From contig LODT01000037.1 of assembly GCA_001606155.1 (NCBI GenBank), forward strand, positions 1,612,001 through 1,676,000: a DNA stretch of 64,000 nucleotides, given 5' to 3'. This document shows positions 53,483-64,000 of the stretch, piece after piece (position 1 is the first letter of the stretch; each line of letters begins with the position of its first letter). The stretch is from Tieghemostelium lacteum (Eukaryota; Evosea; Eumycetozoa; Dictyosteliales; Raperosteliaceae). Made by a program: the position numbers and the translations under genes. Under the pieces are notes generated by a model that did no database searches, was not told the DNA's origin, and saw only the letters and a list, made by a program, of their open reading frames with translations.

Positions 53483-55568
53483 ATGAATTTCATTTCTAAA
53501 CTGCTTATCATTTTTATCATCTCAATTCTTGCCATCCTAGATTCTACCTGTTGGCTATTTAAAAAGATCCTTGCTGCATATGGTGTTCAAATTCTAGATA
53601 GTACCATTGATAAAATTGCTGATTTAGAAAACCAAGTAACTAATCTGAAGAATATGGTAGAAATATTGCTAAACAATTCACAAAAAAATACTGAACCACC
53701 TCTATCCAATTTAATCATTTTCAACAACAAAAAAAATAATAATCATATCGAATCAACTACTGCTATTAATAATTTATTGGTTCCTGAATCATCATCTGAA
53801 GAAACACTTCAACTAAAAACCCAAAAGCAACTATTTTTGATAAAATCACAAGAACCAAAACTAAATACAACAAACAATAATAATATAAATATAAATATTA
53901 CAAATTCATGTACTGGAACCCAACCAAAACCAGCAGCATTATTAAAAAAAAATAGAAAATCTGTTGGTATCAAAGATTCTAAAAAGACTATTGTTGAAGT
54001 TCAAACAGAAAAATTAAAATCTGAAAAAAAAATCATCAAAACAGAAACCAACTTTTTCTAAAACAAAGACTTCAGTAGATACACCCAAAGATAGTCTAAC
54101 TCTTAAAAAGATCAAGGTAGATACTAATAAACCCAAGCCAAATGGTATTCAGTCTCATACTACCACCAATGTAAACTATAATGATATTTTACATATCCCA
54201 AATATCAACAACTCCATCAAGGATAACAATAATAATATCAAAGACAAAGACAGCAACAACAATAATAACAACAACAATAAAAACGTCTACGACAACAACA
54301 ACAACGAAAACAATAATAGCAACTTCAACCACAACAACAACGAAAACAATAACAACTACATCAATAGCAATATCAACGATGACAATAACAATAATAGTAT
54401 TTATAACGAAAACGACAACGACTACAACAACAACGAAAACAATAACAATATCAACGATGATAATAACGAGAACCACAATAATAGTAATAACAACGACAAC
54501 GACAACAACAACATCAACGACAACGATATAGCATTAATTAATAACTTAATTAATAATTTACATTTAGAAGAGGAAATATTACCAATTGATCAATCGCATC
54601 TACAATCAATTGTTGATATCGGATCTACTAATATTCCTCAACAAATTATATTAAGCCAAAGTGCTTTAAATAATAACAATAATAATATAAAAAATGAATT
54701 AAAAATTTTGGATATCTACATTCCAAAACCAATTAGATCTGAATCAACAGATCAACAAATTAGAAATATAGTAACAGAGAGCGCTGGTCTATCTTGCAAC
54801 CAAAATTCAGCAAATTGTACAGTTGTAGCTTCATCTTCTGTTCCTGCTATTCCTGTCAATACCACAACATCAAATGTCACAGGTACTCAAACAAGTAACA
54901 GTGACTCTAGAATAAGATTCACAAATTCTGAGGATACGGTTATGATTCCTACAGATTTAAATAATAATAATTTTATTTCTGAGACCCCAAATCAAAATAT
55001 AGTCTCAACATTACCAATTACAATACCATCATCATCTAAAAAATATTTTAAAGAAACTATTAATCAAAAGGTAATGATAGATAAAAGAGTTAAGTTCATA
55101 CAAAAACTTAGAAAAAATAATAGAAAAGTTCACCCATGTTTACTTAGATTCCAAGAAGACCTACAAAAACTTCAAAATCTGATAGACAGATTTAATAATT
55201 ATAAAAATGATCTAAAAGATATCATGTTCCAAGAGAGCATTGATGAAAAACCTGATGAAGATTATCTTATCAATTTACAGGTTCCTAATAATATTAAATT
55301 AGGTTTTATTCAACATCTGCCTATTCTTGAAAGATATCAAGTTCAACAAAACTTCACACCAAGTGTTGAATTCTCAGGATGTCTATTAGAAATTGGTGTC
55401 AATGATGAAGTATCCAAATTAATGGATTTTAATCATGAATCAATTTTAGCTCTATACCAAGATGGTTACACCAATGATGACTTCAAAATTGGTGTAGTTA
55501 TGAAACAACATATCACTCTTAAGGTTGACACTCCAGATGCAACTGAAAACGAAGAAGAGGATTCTTAG
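53483..55568 (+). pseudogene. Asn-rich membrane-anchored protein, frame broken in A9
   Basis: Two overlapping frames appear to be one gene. The first, 53483-54061 (192 residues), starts with a membrane anchor (NFISKLLIIFIISILAILD), a short coiled coil (KIADLENQVTNLKNMVEIL) and Asn/Ser/Lys-rich sequence. The second is open from 54018 to 55568 and continues the same Lys/Ser composition into a 110-residue Asn/Asp tract, then a folded-looking C-terminus (NNRKVHPCLLRFQEDLQKLQ, DEDYLINLQVPNNIKLGF, EFSGCLLEIGVNDEVSKLMD) and an acidic tail. The switch coincides with nine consecutive A at 54024-54032; one base fewer would fuse them to about 695 residues. This may be a sequencing error, a strain-specific inactivation or a true frameshift. 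No family is recognised. Confidence 0.5.
54215..54535 (+). repeat. AAC/GAC-rich Asn-Asp tract
   Basis: In the reading frame this is NNNNENNN/NDND-type sequence written mostly with AAC, GAC and AAT codons, unlike the nearly pure AAT runs of other genes in the window. The other two frames read as Thr- and Val/Ile-rich runs and are not taken as coding. Confidence 0.75.
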
Positions 55569-55784
55569 ATGTACATATGACTTAAAATTTTAAAAACTAA
55601 AATTCTTAAAATAAATTATAACTCAACAAATAATTAGGTTTACATTTGTTGATGTTATATCTATACCATAAAGGTTTATATAAAATATCAGATAAGTTGA
55701 TATTTTAAAACTTAAAATTTCTTGGAAAAAAATAAAGCGCCATAAAAATTGTTCTTAGTTGTTTTATTAGTTAAACATTTTTTT

Positions 55785-58700
55785 ATGAATAATAATAATA
55801 ATAATAATAATAACAAACCAGGTTTTTTACGAAATCCTAATAAATCATCAACACCATTTAAACATAATACTAATAATTTTAATTATTATAACAATAACAA
55901 TAATATTAACAATAGACAACAAAATGGATTTAATAATAACACTATGAGTAATTTGAATAAATTAGGTGTTCATACCTATAGTTCTAGTGATGTAGAGAAC
56001 AAAGTAATAAGTAAAATTGATAGGGAAATGAAAGAGAATGAAATAAAGGATCTAGAGAAAAAAGTTCAAGCTTACGATAAAGAGATTTTGTCACTACAAA
56101 AGTTCATTGAAGGCAATGACGATAATGATTTAAATGAACTATTAGAAGAGGAACAAAATAGATTGAATAATGAAAATTTAGATAGTAGTAATAGTAGTAG
56201 TTCTAGGGATACTTCGACTAAGGATGTACTTAATAGTCTTAAAGTTATTATAGCATTAAAGAAAAAGAAGTTGTCTGAAACTACAAAAGAACGAGATGCT
56301 ATAGTGGCTTTGATTACCAATATTAAAGAGGAATTAAGAGTTTCTAGAGAAAACAGACAGAATTTCTTAAATTCACTGAAAGGTAAACCTGCAAATGGTT
56401 CGCTTTCATCTCAGACCTCAACTTCGAAACCTAGTCAATCTTCTCCTTCATTTTTGGATATGGCATTAGGTTTTGGAGGTAATTCTCAACCTCAAGAAAC
56501 TGAGAGAGAAAGATTAATTAGAACAGGTAAAATAACTCCTTTTGCTGATTTACCAAAGTATGTTATTTTGCAACAGGAGTTTTGTAATATAGACAGTAAA
56601 GATCTAATCATATAAATTATAAATTATATTAGACCTAGACAAGCTATATTGTTAGATTCTGTTGCAGCTAATAAACCACCTACACCTACAGCTAAAACAA
56701 CTACAACAACAACCTCTAGATCCAATGATGTGAAAAAAGGTAATAGATTTGACCAAAAATTTAAAGTTATAAAGAAGAAACTCACAGTAAGAGAGAAAAA
56801 GAGACAGTTGAAAATGACACAATATACAAGACCTAGAGTTTTGAAACCTCGAAAAGTTAGTTTTTATGATGATTTAGAGGATCATGATGATCAAATTGAT
56901 CTATCTCAAAATAATGATGAACCAGAACAACAGCAAGAGGAAAACGATGACGATGAACCAATTGAAATTGAATCTGATAAAGAAATTCAAAAAACAATTA
57001 ATGTAGCTGAAGATGAAGAAATGGAGGATGATAGTGGCGATGATTATATATCAGAAGAGGATGAAGAAGAAGAAGAAGAGAAAAGTGATCAGGAAATGAC
57101 TGATAAAAATAAGAAAAGAAAAAGAGTTTCTATTGATGTTCATAAAGAGAATTGGACTGATGATGGTGATGAAAGAGTTTATCTGCGTAGATTTATGGCA
57201 TGGAGAAGAAAGTTTTTGTTATTGAAAAACAAGAAACAAAGTCTCAATAAGGAATTGAGTGAACTTGATAAAATTAGTAGAGAAATTAACAAGGATACAC
57301 AGAGTGACGAAATTGATGAGGATGAACTAGATGATGAAAAACTTAAAGAACAGAATGCATTGATAGAAGATTCAAATAGTAATAATAATATAGATGAAAC
57401 TAGTAATAGTAATGATGATGAAGATGTAGATATTAATGATGAAATTGGTGATGATTTAGAGTTATCAGGTGGACTAAAAATTCCATTTGAAATTTATAGT
57501 AAACTCTTTGAATATCAAGTTACTGGTGTAAAGTGGCTTTGGGAGTTGCATCAACAAGAAGCTGGTGGAATTGTTGGTGATGAAATGGGGTTAGGTAAAA
57601 CTATACAGATTGTTTCTTTTTTGGCATCACTTCATTATAGTAAGATGCTGGGTGGACCTGCTTTAATTGTTGCACCTGCAACTCTGTTGAGTAACTGGGT
57701 TAAGGAATTTCATAAATGGTGGCCCGCATTCAGAGTTGGTTTATATCATTCTTCTGGAAACAATCGTAATGAAATTGTTGATGTAATTTCAGATAGAGGT
57801 CATATACTGTTGACTACTTATGAATCCATTCGTATCAATCAAGATATTCTATTGGACCATCATTGGGAGTATATAGTTCTAGATGAAGGTCATAAAATCA
57901 AGAATCCAGATGCTGAAATTACATTGTCTTGTAAACAATTTCAAACATGTCATAGACTGATTCTGTCAGGGTCACCTATTCAGAATAAACTAACTGAGCT
58001 ATGGTCACTTTTTGATTTTGTATTTCCAGGGAAACTTGGTACATTACCAATCTTTCAAAGTCAGTTTTCAACACCTATAGGCCAAGGTGCGTATAGTAAT
58101 AGCTCTATTCTACAGGTTCAAACTGCATATAAATGTGCTGTTGCATTGAGGGATTTGATATCACCTTATATGCTAAGACGTGTGAAATCTGATGTTTTGA
58201 AAAGTCTTCCTAGTAAGAATGAACAGGTACTTATGTGTCCATTAACAGAATCTCAAGAGAAATTATATTTGGAGTTTCTCGAGAGTAATGATGTACAGTC
58301 TGTATTGGAAGGCAAGAGAAACTTGCTCTATGGTATAGATGTACTAAAGAAGATTTGTAATCATCCTGATATTCTTCATATTAATCCAGATGATGAAGAT
58401 CATCCAGAGGATTACGGTAATATGGAAAGATCAGCAAAATTAAAAGTGGTCCAACAGATTCTTCCAATGTGGAAGAAACAAAATGATAAGGTTTTGTTGT
58501 TTTGTCAAACTAGACAAATGTTGGATATAATTGAGGATTTCATTAGAAAAGAGACAAAGTTTCAATACAGACGTATGGATGGTACAACATCAGTTAAAAA
58601 TAGACAGACTCTAGTCGAAGAGTTTAATTTAGATCCGGATATTTTCATTTTCCTTCTCACTACTAAAGTTGGTGGTTTGGGTTTGAACTTGACTGGTGCT

Positions 58701-59837
58701 AATAGAGTTATTCTGTTTGATCCAGATTGGAATCCTAGTACTGACGCACAGGCTAGAGAGAGGGTTTATAGAATAGGTCAAAAGAAAATGGTTACAATCT
58801 ATCGTTTGGTTACTTTAGGTACTATTGAAGAGAAGATCTATCACAGACAAATCTATAAACAATTTTTGACAAATAAGATTCTAAAGGATCCAAGACAAAA
58901 AAGGTTCTTTAAGACTAGACATTTTAAAGATCTCTTCAGTTACACGAAACAGAATAATAAGGCATCTTCTGAAACTGGTGACTATTTCCATGAATCAAAA
59001 TCAGAGATTTTACCTGAACATTTAAATAGTGAAAATGAAGATGACGATGATGATGGTGATGATAATCCATCAAAGAGAAAGAAATTAAAGAGAACACACC
59101 AGAAAAATGGTAATGGAAAGGACAGTTTACTTGATGAGAAACATGAAGAAGATGATTCATTTATTCTTAAAAAACTTTTTGAAAAGGAGGGTTTAAAGAG
59201 TGCTTTGAAACATGATACTATTATGGAGCAGGCAGGTACTGAGAATGTTCAAGTTGAAAAGGAAGCTGAAAAGATTGCAGAGAGAGCTGTATCAACTCTA
59301 AAGAAGTCTAGAGAATTTATTGAAAAACAAAATCAAGGTACACTTACATGGACTGGAAAATATGGTTACTCTGGTGTACCTTCTATTGTAAATAGTAGTA
59401 ATGAAAATACTTCAACACCAACTCCAAGTAAAGGTAGATTTGGTAATAAATCTAAAATGGGTAGTTCAGTTCAAACTGGTATTGGTACACAATCAATGAT
59501 ACCAATTGGTGTTGATACTCCAAATAATGTAATGCAAAACAAATCAACAACAAGTAATGAAGCAAGCTCTTCAAATATCTTGTCACAGTTGACTAATGAA
59601 GAGGAAGAATTGGCAAAATCAATGTTTGGTGTGAACCCAAATGAAATTATAGAACTGATATTCAATTTCTTTATTTCTAAAGGTGGTTCTGTAACCACTC
59701 AAGCAATTGTAAACAATTTCAAATTAGATCTTTCTGAAGAGCAAACTCCACTATTTAGAAGTCTACTCAAAAGTATTGCTGAATTTAACAAACCAACAAA
59801 AAGATGGCATCTAAAAACTGAATTTCTTTTGAAATAA
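55785..59837 (+). CDS. ercc6: CSB / ERCC6 / Rad26 SWI2/SNF2 ATPase
   Basis: Transcription-coupled repair translocase that acts on stalled RNA polymerase II. Two exons, 55785-56557 and 56633-59837, with a 75-nt intron (GTATGT...ATTAG); the joined protein has 1325 residues. The N-terminus is Asn-rich, then coiled coil (EIKDLEKKVQAYDKEILSLQ) and the conserved RLIRTGKITPFADLPK, completed across the splice. A long acidic stretch precedes the ATPase: GGIVGDEMGLGKTIQIVSFL, VAPATLLSNWVKEFHKWWP, LLTTYESI, the DEGH box in YIVLDEGHKIKN, LSGSPIQNKL, then the C lobe (VLLFCQTRQMLDIIEDFI, TTKVGGLGLNLTGANRVILF, DPDWNPSTDAQARERVYRIG). The C-terminus (ELIFNFFISKGGSVTTQAIV, RWHLKTEFL) matches the CSB winged-helix. 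The stop is 55 bp from the convergent aquaporin gene. Confidence 0.94.
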
Positions 59838-59892
59838 AAATAATACTATTATTCGTCGTATATATATATATATTTTAATTAAATAGTAATTA

Positions 59893-61245
59893 CTATTTAT
59901 TGGTAGGTGTGGTTAAATTCAATTTATTCATTTGAATAGGTACGTTAATGTTATTAGGTGATGCTATTGGAGATCTAATATTATTTCTTCTCTTGTTACT
60001 ACTTTTTTCGATTTCCAGTTGTTTGCATTTAACTAAATTATTTCGATCTTCAATAGATGCAAAGTTTCCAAAATATTGGTAGGCTGGGTAGGTTGTAACC
60101 CAAATACCAACTGAGAATACTGCTAATAAAGGACCTACTACATAGGGCCAGAATTTTGAGAAATCAGTCATTACAACACAAGGTGCAAAACAACGACTAA
60201 TATTGAATCCGAATAGATAGGAACTTGCAATTCCACCACCTGCAATAATTGACATACCAACAGATATAGAGACAAAGAGTGCACCAGTCATAGGCCCTAA
60301 TACTGATCGTTGTCTGGGATCTAGTGCTGTACCAAATGCCACAATAAGATTAAACAATCCAAACATGTATTCTAAACCCAATGCACCACTACTTGTAACA
60401 TCACCACCAAATTGACACATTCCTAAATTTGTTTTTTTTGCGTTTTCATAACTTATGACACCACGCATAATAGCTGCACCCACAATTGAACCGCTCAATT
60501 GTGCAATGATATACATTAGTCCACGAATAAGAGATGTGTAGCCTGCAACCACAGTTGCTAATGTAATTGTACTATTTAAATGTGCACCAGATGCCGGTGC
60601 AGTACTCATAATCATTAGAAACAGTAAGACAATATGTAAAATACCAATCATTACAAATATCTTGTAATTTCCGGCGGTACCTGTAACCTGTGGATCTATA
60701 TCAAAGTAATTTACAGTTGATACTACAATAGCTACACTAAAGAATACAAAAACAGCACAGCCAATGAATTCCATTAGACTTGCCATCCAAATACTTCTAA
60801 AGTTTTCGTTCCACCCAACAAAATGATTCCATTTATCTCTAAATGTAATATCAATTTCATTTGTACCTGTACTCGGTGTACCTGTTGGTATATTTTCTGT
60901 TGTTTTTGTTGTTGGTAATGTTAGTTCCTCAATATCAGTCTCAGTTTCTGTTAGATCCTCTTGTTCTCCCTCTATCTGTATTTCTTTAATTCTTTTTATC
61001 CTTCTTCTAGCTACCATTGGTGAACTATATCTAATTAAACCACCTTGAAATGCACTTGCTTTTGGTACTGGTTGTGACATCTTTTTCGCAATCAAACCCT
61101 CAAGTCTCCTATAATTACTAGTAGATTCTATTGCATTATTATTATTACTATTTGTATTGGTTTCCTCAATTTCTATTACATCTTGATTGTGTTCTGTTTC
61201 ATTATTATTATTCGAGTCCATATATGAATTTTTACATATTATCAA
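59893..61245 (-). CDS. Aquaporin-family (MIP) channel with altered NPA motifs
   Basis: Single exon, 450 residues. About 130 N-terminal residues are cytoplasmic, Asn/Glu/Thr-rich and basic. The MIP domain follows with six membrane helices (WMASLMEFIGCAVFVFFSVA, KIFVMIGILHIVLLFLMIM, IRGLMYIIAQLSGSIVGAAI, LEYMFGLFNLIVAFGTAL, GALFVSISVGMSIIAGG, YVVGPLLAVFSVGIWVTT). The two pore loops read SGAHLNSTITL (Asn224) and GFNISRCFAP (Asn348, with Arg351). Both Asn and the selectivity Arg remain, but each NPA has become N-[SI]-[TS]. Solute preference may therefore differ; water, glycerol or regulated transport cannot be told apart. A second ATG at 61221 (MDSNNNN) is an equally good start. Confidence 0.85.
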   Translation of the reverse strand: MIICKNSYMDSNNNNETEHNQDVIEIEETNTNSNNNNAIESTSNYRRLEGLIAKKMSQPVPKASAFQGGLIRYSSPMVARRRIKRIKEIQIEGEQEDLTETETDIEELTLPTTKTTENIPTGTPSTGTNEIDITFRDKWNHFVGWNENFRSIWMASLMEFIGCAVFVFFSVAIVVSTVNYFDIDPQVTGTAGNYKIFVMIGILHIVLLFLMIMSTAPASGAHLNSTITLATVVAGYTSLIRGLMYIIAQLSGSIVGAAIMRGVISYENAKKTNLGMCQFGGDVTSSGALGLEYMFGLFNLIVAFGTALDPRQRSVLGPMTGALFVSISVGMSIIAGGGIASSYLFGFNISRCFAPCVVMTDFSKFWPYVVGPLLAVFSVGIWVTTYPAYQYFGNFASIEDRNNLVKCKQLEIEKSSNKRRNNIRSPIASPNNINVPIQMNKLNLTTPTNK

Positions 61246-61494
61246 ATACTAATTAGAGGGATTTGAAAATTTTATTTTTTATATGTGGAATTTGATTCCA
61301 GAAAATCTAAAACTATAATCCAGAGAAGCCTAGATTTCTACTCCACAAAGGATTCTCCTCACTTCTAAAAAATTTGAGTATCCCAGCGTTGTCAAATATT
61401 TCAAACAAACATATAATGATTTTTATGTTATATTACTTCATAAAAAATAATGAAATGAAATAAAAAAATTTTTATTTTAAATTTTAACAATCTG
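61246..61494. other. Divergent promoter, aquaporin / FIG4
   Basis: 249 bp of AT-rich sequence containing a slightly more complex part at 61290-61390 (CCAGAGAAGCCTAG and following). No specific element was recognised. Confidence 0.35.
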
Positions 61495-64000
61495 ATGGAC
61501 AATTATGAAACTAAAATTAATATTAAAACCAATGAATTTTGGAACAATATTCACAAAGATAATAATCACAATTTAAACAATTACTTGTTACCCAATTCTA
61601 TATTTACACTTCAGAGATTTGTACTGTATGAAACTAAGACTAGATTCTATTTGGTTGGTAGTAATAAGATAAAGAACAGGTTCAGATTGATAAAGATTGA
61701 CAGAACTGATGAGAATGATGTTGTGATATCTGAGGACCCTACAGAATACAATAAAGAGCAGATACAGGATTTATTGACAATGATTGGTAATGCCAATAAA
61801 GAGGGTTTATCATTGGTTTGTTCAGCCTATGGTTTACTAGGTTTCATTAAATTCCTTCATGGATATTACATCATTTTGATTACAAAAAAGAGAAAAGTTG
61901 GAGTTATTGGTACACACTATATCTATGGTATAGATGATATAACCTATGTCTACGTACCTACTACAATACCTAAAACCAATTCACCAGAGTTCTCTGATGA
62001 AACTAGATATAAAGGTTTGTTTCTGGGTTTAGATTTAACAAAGGATTTTTATTTCTCCTATAGTTATGATATCACCAGAACACTGCAATTCAATATGACT
62101 AGATATGTACATTCACCAATCCCAACCACCATTCAAAAAGACCAAAACAGTAAATTCATTAAACTCTACTACAATCAAAAGTTTGCATGGAACCAGTTCC
62201 TTTTGGAACCTTTAATCACGCAGGTATCGAGTTGGTGTTGGATTCAACCTATAATCCATGGATTCTATGTACAAGAGAAGATAGATGTCTTTGGAAAAGG
62301 TTTAGATCTGATTCTAATCGCAAGAAGATCGAGATACTACGCAGGTGCTAGATTTCTAAAGAGAGGTTTGAATGAGAATGGTCAGGTTGCAAACGATATT
62401 GAATCTGAACAGATTCTTCAAGAACCTCTTACTGGAACAAGCAAGGAAGCACACTACACGAGTTTTGTACAAATCAGAGGTAGCATACCATTGTATTGGG
62501 AACAGGACAACAATATCATTACACCTAAACCACCAATACAAATTCAACGTGTCGACCCATTCTTTGGTGCTACTATAATGCATTTTCAAGACCTTTTCAA
62601 GAGGTATGGCGCACCAGTTATCATTTTAAATCTTGTAAAATCCAATGAAAAGAAACCTCGTGAATCTATACTTCGTGATGAATTTACACATTGTATTGAG
62701 TGTTTGAATGAAATGTTACCTGATCAATACAAGATACACTACCAACCTTGGGATTTCCATCAAGCTGCCAAATCAAAAGACCAAGATCACATGGCTTATC
62801 TCGATAATTTTGCTATTGAATCAGTAAAGAAAACTGGTATTTTCAATTCTAAACCTCTGTTTTACAATAATGTCTTAAATGAGTCTTTGAATAGTTCCAC
62901 AGGGTTTGGTGCATCAGGTCACAGTAACTACATTCATTTACATGGCAGTGAACAAATTGGAGTCATTCGTACCAATTGTATCGATTCTTTGGATCGTACC
63001 AATGCAGCTCAGTTTTGTATAGGTAAAGTTGCACTTGGTTACCAACTTTATGCAATGGGATTCATTGATGCTTGTAATATAGATTTCAATTCTGGGTTAG
63101 TTCAGATTCTGGTAAACATGTATGAAGCTTGTGGTAACCAAATTGCATTACAGTATGGTGGTTCTGAACTTGCAAACACAATTAAAACCTACACAAAACA
63201 TTCATTGTCTTCTCAAAGTCGTGATATTGTAGCTGCTATCAAACGGTACATTTCCAATTCATTTATAGACGTTGATAAACAACATGCTATCAATTTGTTT
63301 TTGGGGTATTACGTACCTTCAAAAGCCAAAGAAAACATCCCACTTTGGAATATGGAGACTGACCACTACCTCCACAATAAGAAGCAACAGCATCTTCCAT
63401 TACTCTCTAATACACCGTGGTGGGAAGACCCTGTAAAAGAGTTTAACAAAACCTCATTGCTTTATAATTACTCCACCAAAGCATCTCTATTCAACCTGAT
63501 GAAATCCAAGAAAAAAGAGAAGGAAGATAACTTTTTTAAACCCTACACCTTGTTTTTCTATGACAATTTCTTTGGTAACCATTTTAATAATGCAATTCAG
63601 ATGCTAGAGTCACCATTTAGTGTACCTGGACAACAGAATAGTAATCAAGGTCAGATTAATACCAGTAATGAGATCAAGAAGGAAGATCAAGGTAATAGCT
63701 TAAATCAGACTCTAAATGACTTGGAAGCTTACACGGATTCAGAGGAAGATAGTGATTCAGAAGATGAAGAAAATCTGAATAAATATGATATCAAAAAATG
63801 GGTGATATCCATTACAAAGAGATCAAGAAAGAAGCAAGCTAGAAAGAGAAGTATAGCCAGTTTTATTGAGAAAACTAAAGCTCTAAAGAATGCTGCAAAA
63901 TCTGATTTGGTTGAGTTTCAACCTCTTCGAAACTTTGGTATAAGTTTAGAGACTTCAAAATACGACAAGACTCTCTTTGAAAACTATTTGAACTACGATC
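61495..64000 (+). CDS. fig4: FIG4 / SAC3 phosphoinositide 5-phosphatase (3' partial)
   Basis: SAC-domain phosphatase that works with PIKfyve and VAC14 on PI(3,5)P2 at endolysosomes. The open frame starts at the ATG at 61495 and leaves the window at 64000, giving the first 835 residues. The SAC N-terminal region is clear (FVLYETKTRFYLVGSN, CSAYGLLGFIKFLHGYYIIL, YFSYSYDITRTLQFN, FAWNQFLLEPL, LILIARRSRYYAGARFLKRG, ANDIESEQIL, YTSFVQIRGSIPLYWEQDN). The catalytic CX5R loop is RTNCIDSLDRTNAAQF with Cys495 and Arg501. FIG4-specific sequence follows (GKVALGYQLYAMGFID, YYVPSKAKENIPLWNMETDH). A charged low-complexity part near residues 720-760 leads to the edge. No intron is needed. Confidence 0.93.
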   Translation, partial: MDNYETKINIKTNEFWNNIHKDNNHNLNNYLLPNSIFTLQRFVLYETKTRFYLVGSNKIKNRFRLIKIDRTDENDVVISEDPTEYNKEQIQDLLTMIGNANKEGLSLVCSAYGLLGFIKFLHGYYIILITKKRKVGVIGTHYIYGIDDITYVYVPTTIPKTNSPEFSDETRYKGLFLGLDLTKDFYFSYSYDITRTLQFNMTRYVHSPIPTTIQKDQNSKFIKLYYNQKFAWNQFLLEPLITQVSSWCWIQPIIHGFYVQEKIDVFGKGLDLILIARRSRYYAGARFLKRGLNENGQVANDIESEQILQEPLTGTSKEAHYTSFVQIRGSIPLYWEQDNNIITPKPPIQIQRVDPFFGATIMHFQDLFKRYGAPVIILNLVKSNEKKPRESILRDEFTHCIECLNEMLPDQYKIHYQPWDFHQAAKSKDQDHMAYLDNFAIESVKKTGIFNSKPLFYNNVLNESLNSSTGFGASGHSNYIHLHGSEQIGVIRTNCIDSLDRTNAAQFCIGKVALGYQLYAMGFIDACNIDFNSGLVQILVNMYEACGNQIALQYGGSELANTIKTYTKHSLSSQSRDIVAAIKRYISNSFIDVDKQHAINLFLGYYVPSKAKENIPLWNMETDHYLHNKKQQHLPLLSNTPWWEDPVKEFNKTSLLYNYSTKASLFNLMKSKKKEKEDNFFKPYTLFFYDNFFGNHFNNAIQMLESPFSVPGQQNSNQGQINTSNEIKKEDQGNSLNQTLNDLEAYTDSEEDSDSEDEENLNKYDIKKWVISITKRSRKKQARKRSIASFIEKTKALKNAAKSDLVEFQPLRNFGISLETSKYDKTLFENYLNYD

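Noticed and set aside
54181-54531. Thr-rich (plus) and Val/Ile-rich (minus) open frames
   Set aside because: They are other-frame readings of the AAC/GAC-rich Asn tract and have pure low-complexity composition.
53483-55568. Two separate genes (53483-54061 and 54708-55568)
   Set aside because: The second frame is open back to 54018 with matching Lys/Ser composition and no promoter-like gap, so one gene with a frame switch is more economical.
1-64000. Transposons, LTR elements, tRNA genes, CRISPR arrays
   Set aside because: Read by eye on both strands; no reverse transcriptase, integrase or transposase motif, no tRNA A/B box pair and no spaced repeat array was recognised. A tRNAscan/RepeatMasker run would be needed to exclude short or degraded copies.

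Overview
The window is nuclear DNA of a dictyostelid social amoeba. The evidence is AT-rich intergenic DNA, short AT-rich GT-AG introns (mostly 55-125 nt), long Asn/Gln/Thr homopolymer tracts inside otherwise conserved proteins, starts of the type AAAATG, and a gene content typical of the group (C2-ankyrin-SAM-TKL kinase, full-size ABCG transporter, F-box/leucine-rich-repeat-like proteins, Lin54-type CXC protein). The coding DNA looks less AT-extreme than D. discoideum, so another dictyostelid (for example Cavenderia or Polysphondylium/Heterostelium) is likelier; this is an impression, not a computed value.

Layout, left to right. 0-5 kb: the end of an unknown gene, a WWE-like/P-loop protein, and an F-box/LRR-like gene. 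5-16 kb: compact housekeeping genes on alternating strands: DNA polymerase alpha subunit B, RPB4, a four-TM membrane protein, a small coiled-coil protein, a same-strand DNA-repair pair (uracil-DNA glycosylase then aprataxin), BUD31, ribosomal protein S29 and MOB4/phocein. 16-27 kb: C2-ANK-SAM-TKL kinase, SR-cyclophilin, mitochondrial EF-G2, a kelch membrane protein and a CXC-domain DNA-binding protein. 27-46.5 kb: ABCG transporter, coiled-coil/WD40 protein, a second F-box/LRR-like gene, glycine-cleavage H protein, a secreted mucin-like protein, FolD, exportin-T and NF-YB. 47-50 kb: PAN3 and then a tiny homeodomain-like gene. 50-55.6 kb: an accessory island with a Crinkler-type (P-loop NTPase + REase) gene between two ~90-bp direct repeats and a lineage-specific Asn-rich membrane protein whose frame is broken in an A9 run. 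55.7-64 kb: CSB/ERCC6 helicase, an aquaporin relative with altered NPA motifs, and the start of FIG4.

Many gene models were assembled here from exon pieces by matching reading phase across GT-AG introns and by continuity with known families; intron coordinates are given in each entry. No transposon, tRNA, rRNA or CRISPR array was recognised. One C/D-box snoRNA candidate is proposed. The most unusual part is 49.8-55.6 kb: a 90-residue homeodomain-like protein beside a Crinkler-type NTPase-nuclease and repeats. It is worth testing as a mating-type-like or selfish/allorecognition locus, but that reading is inference only.
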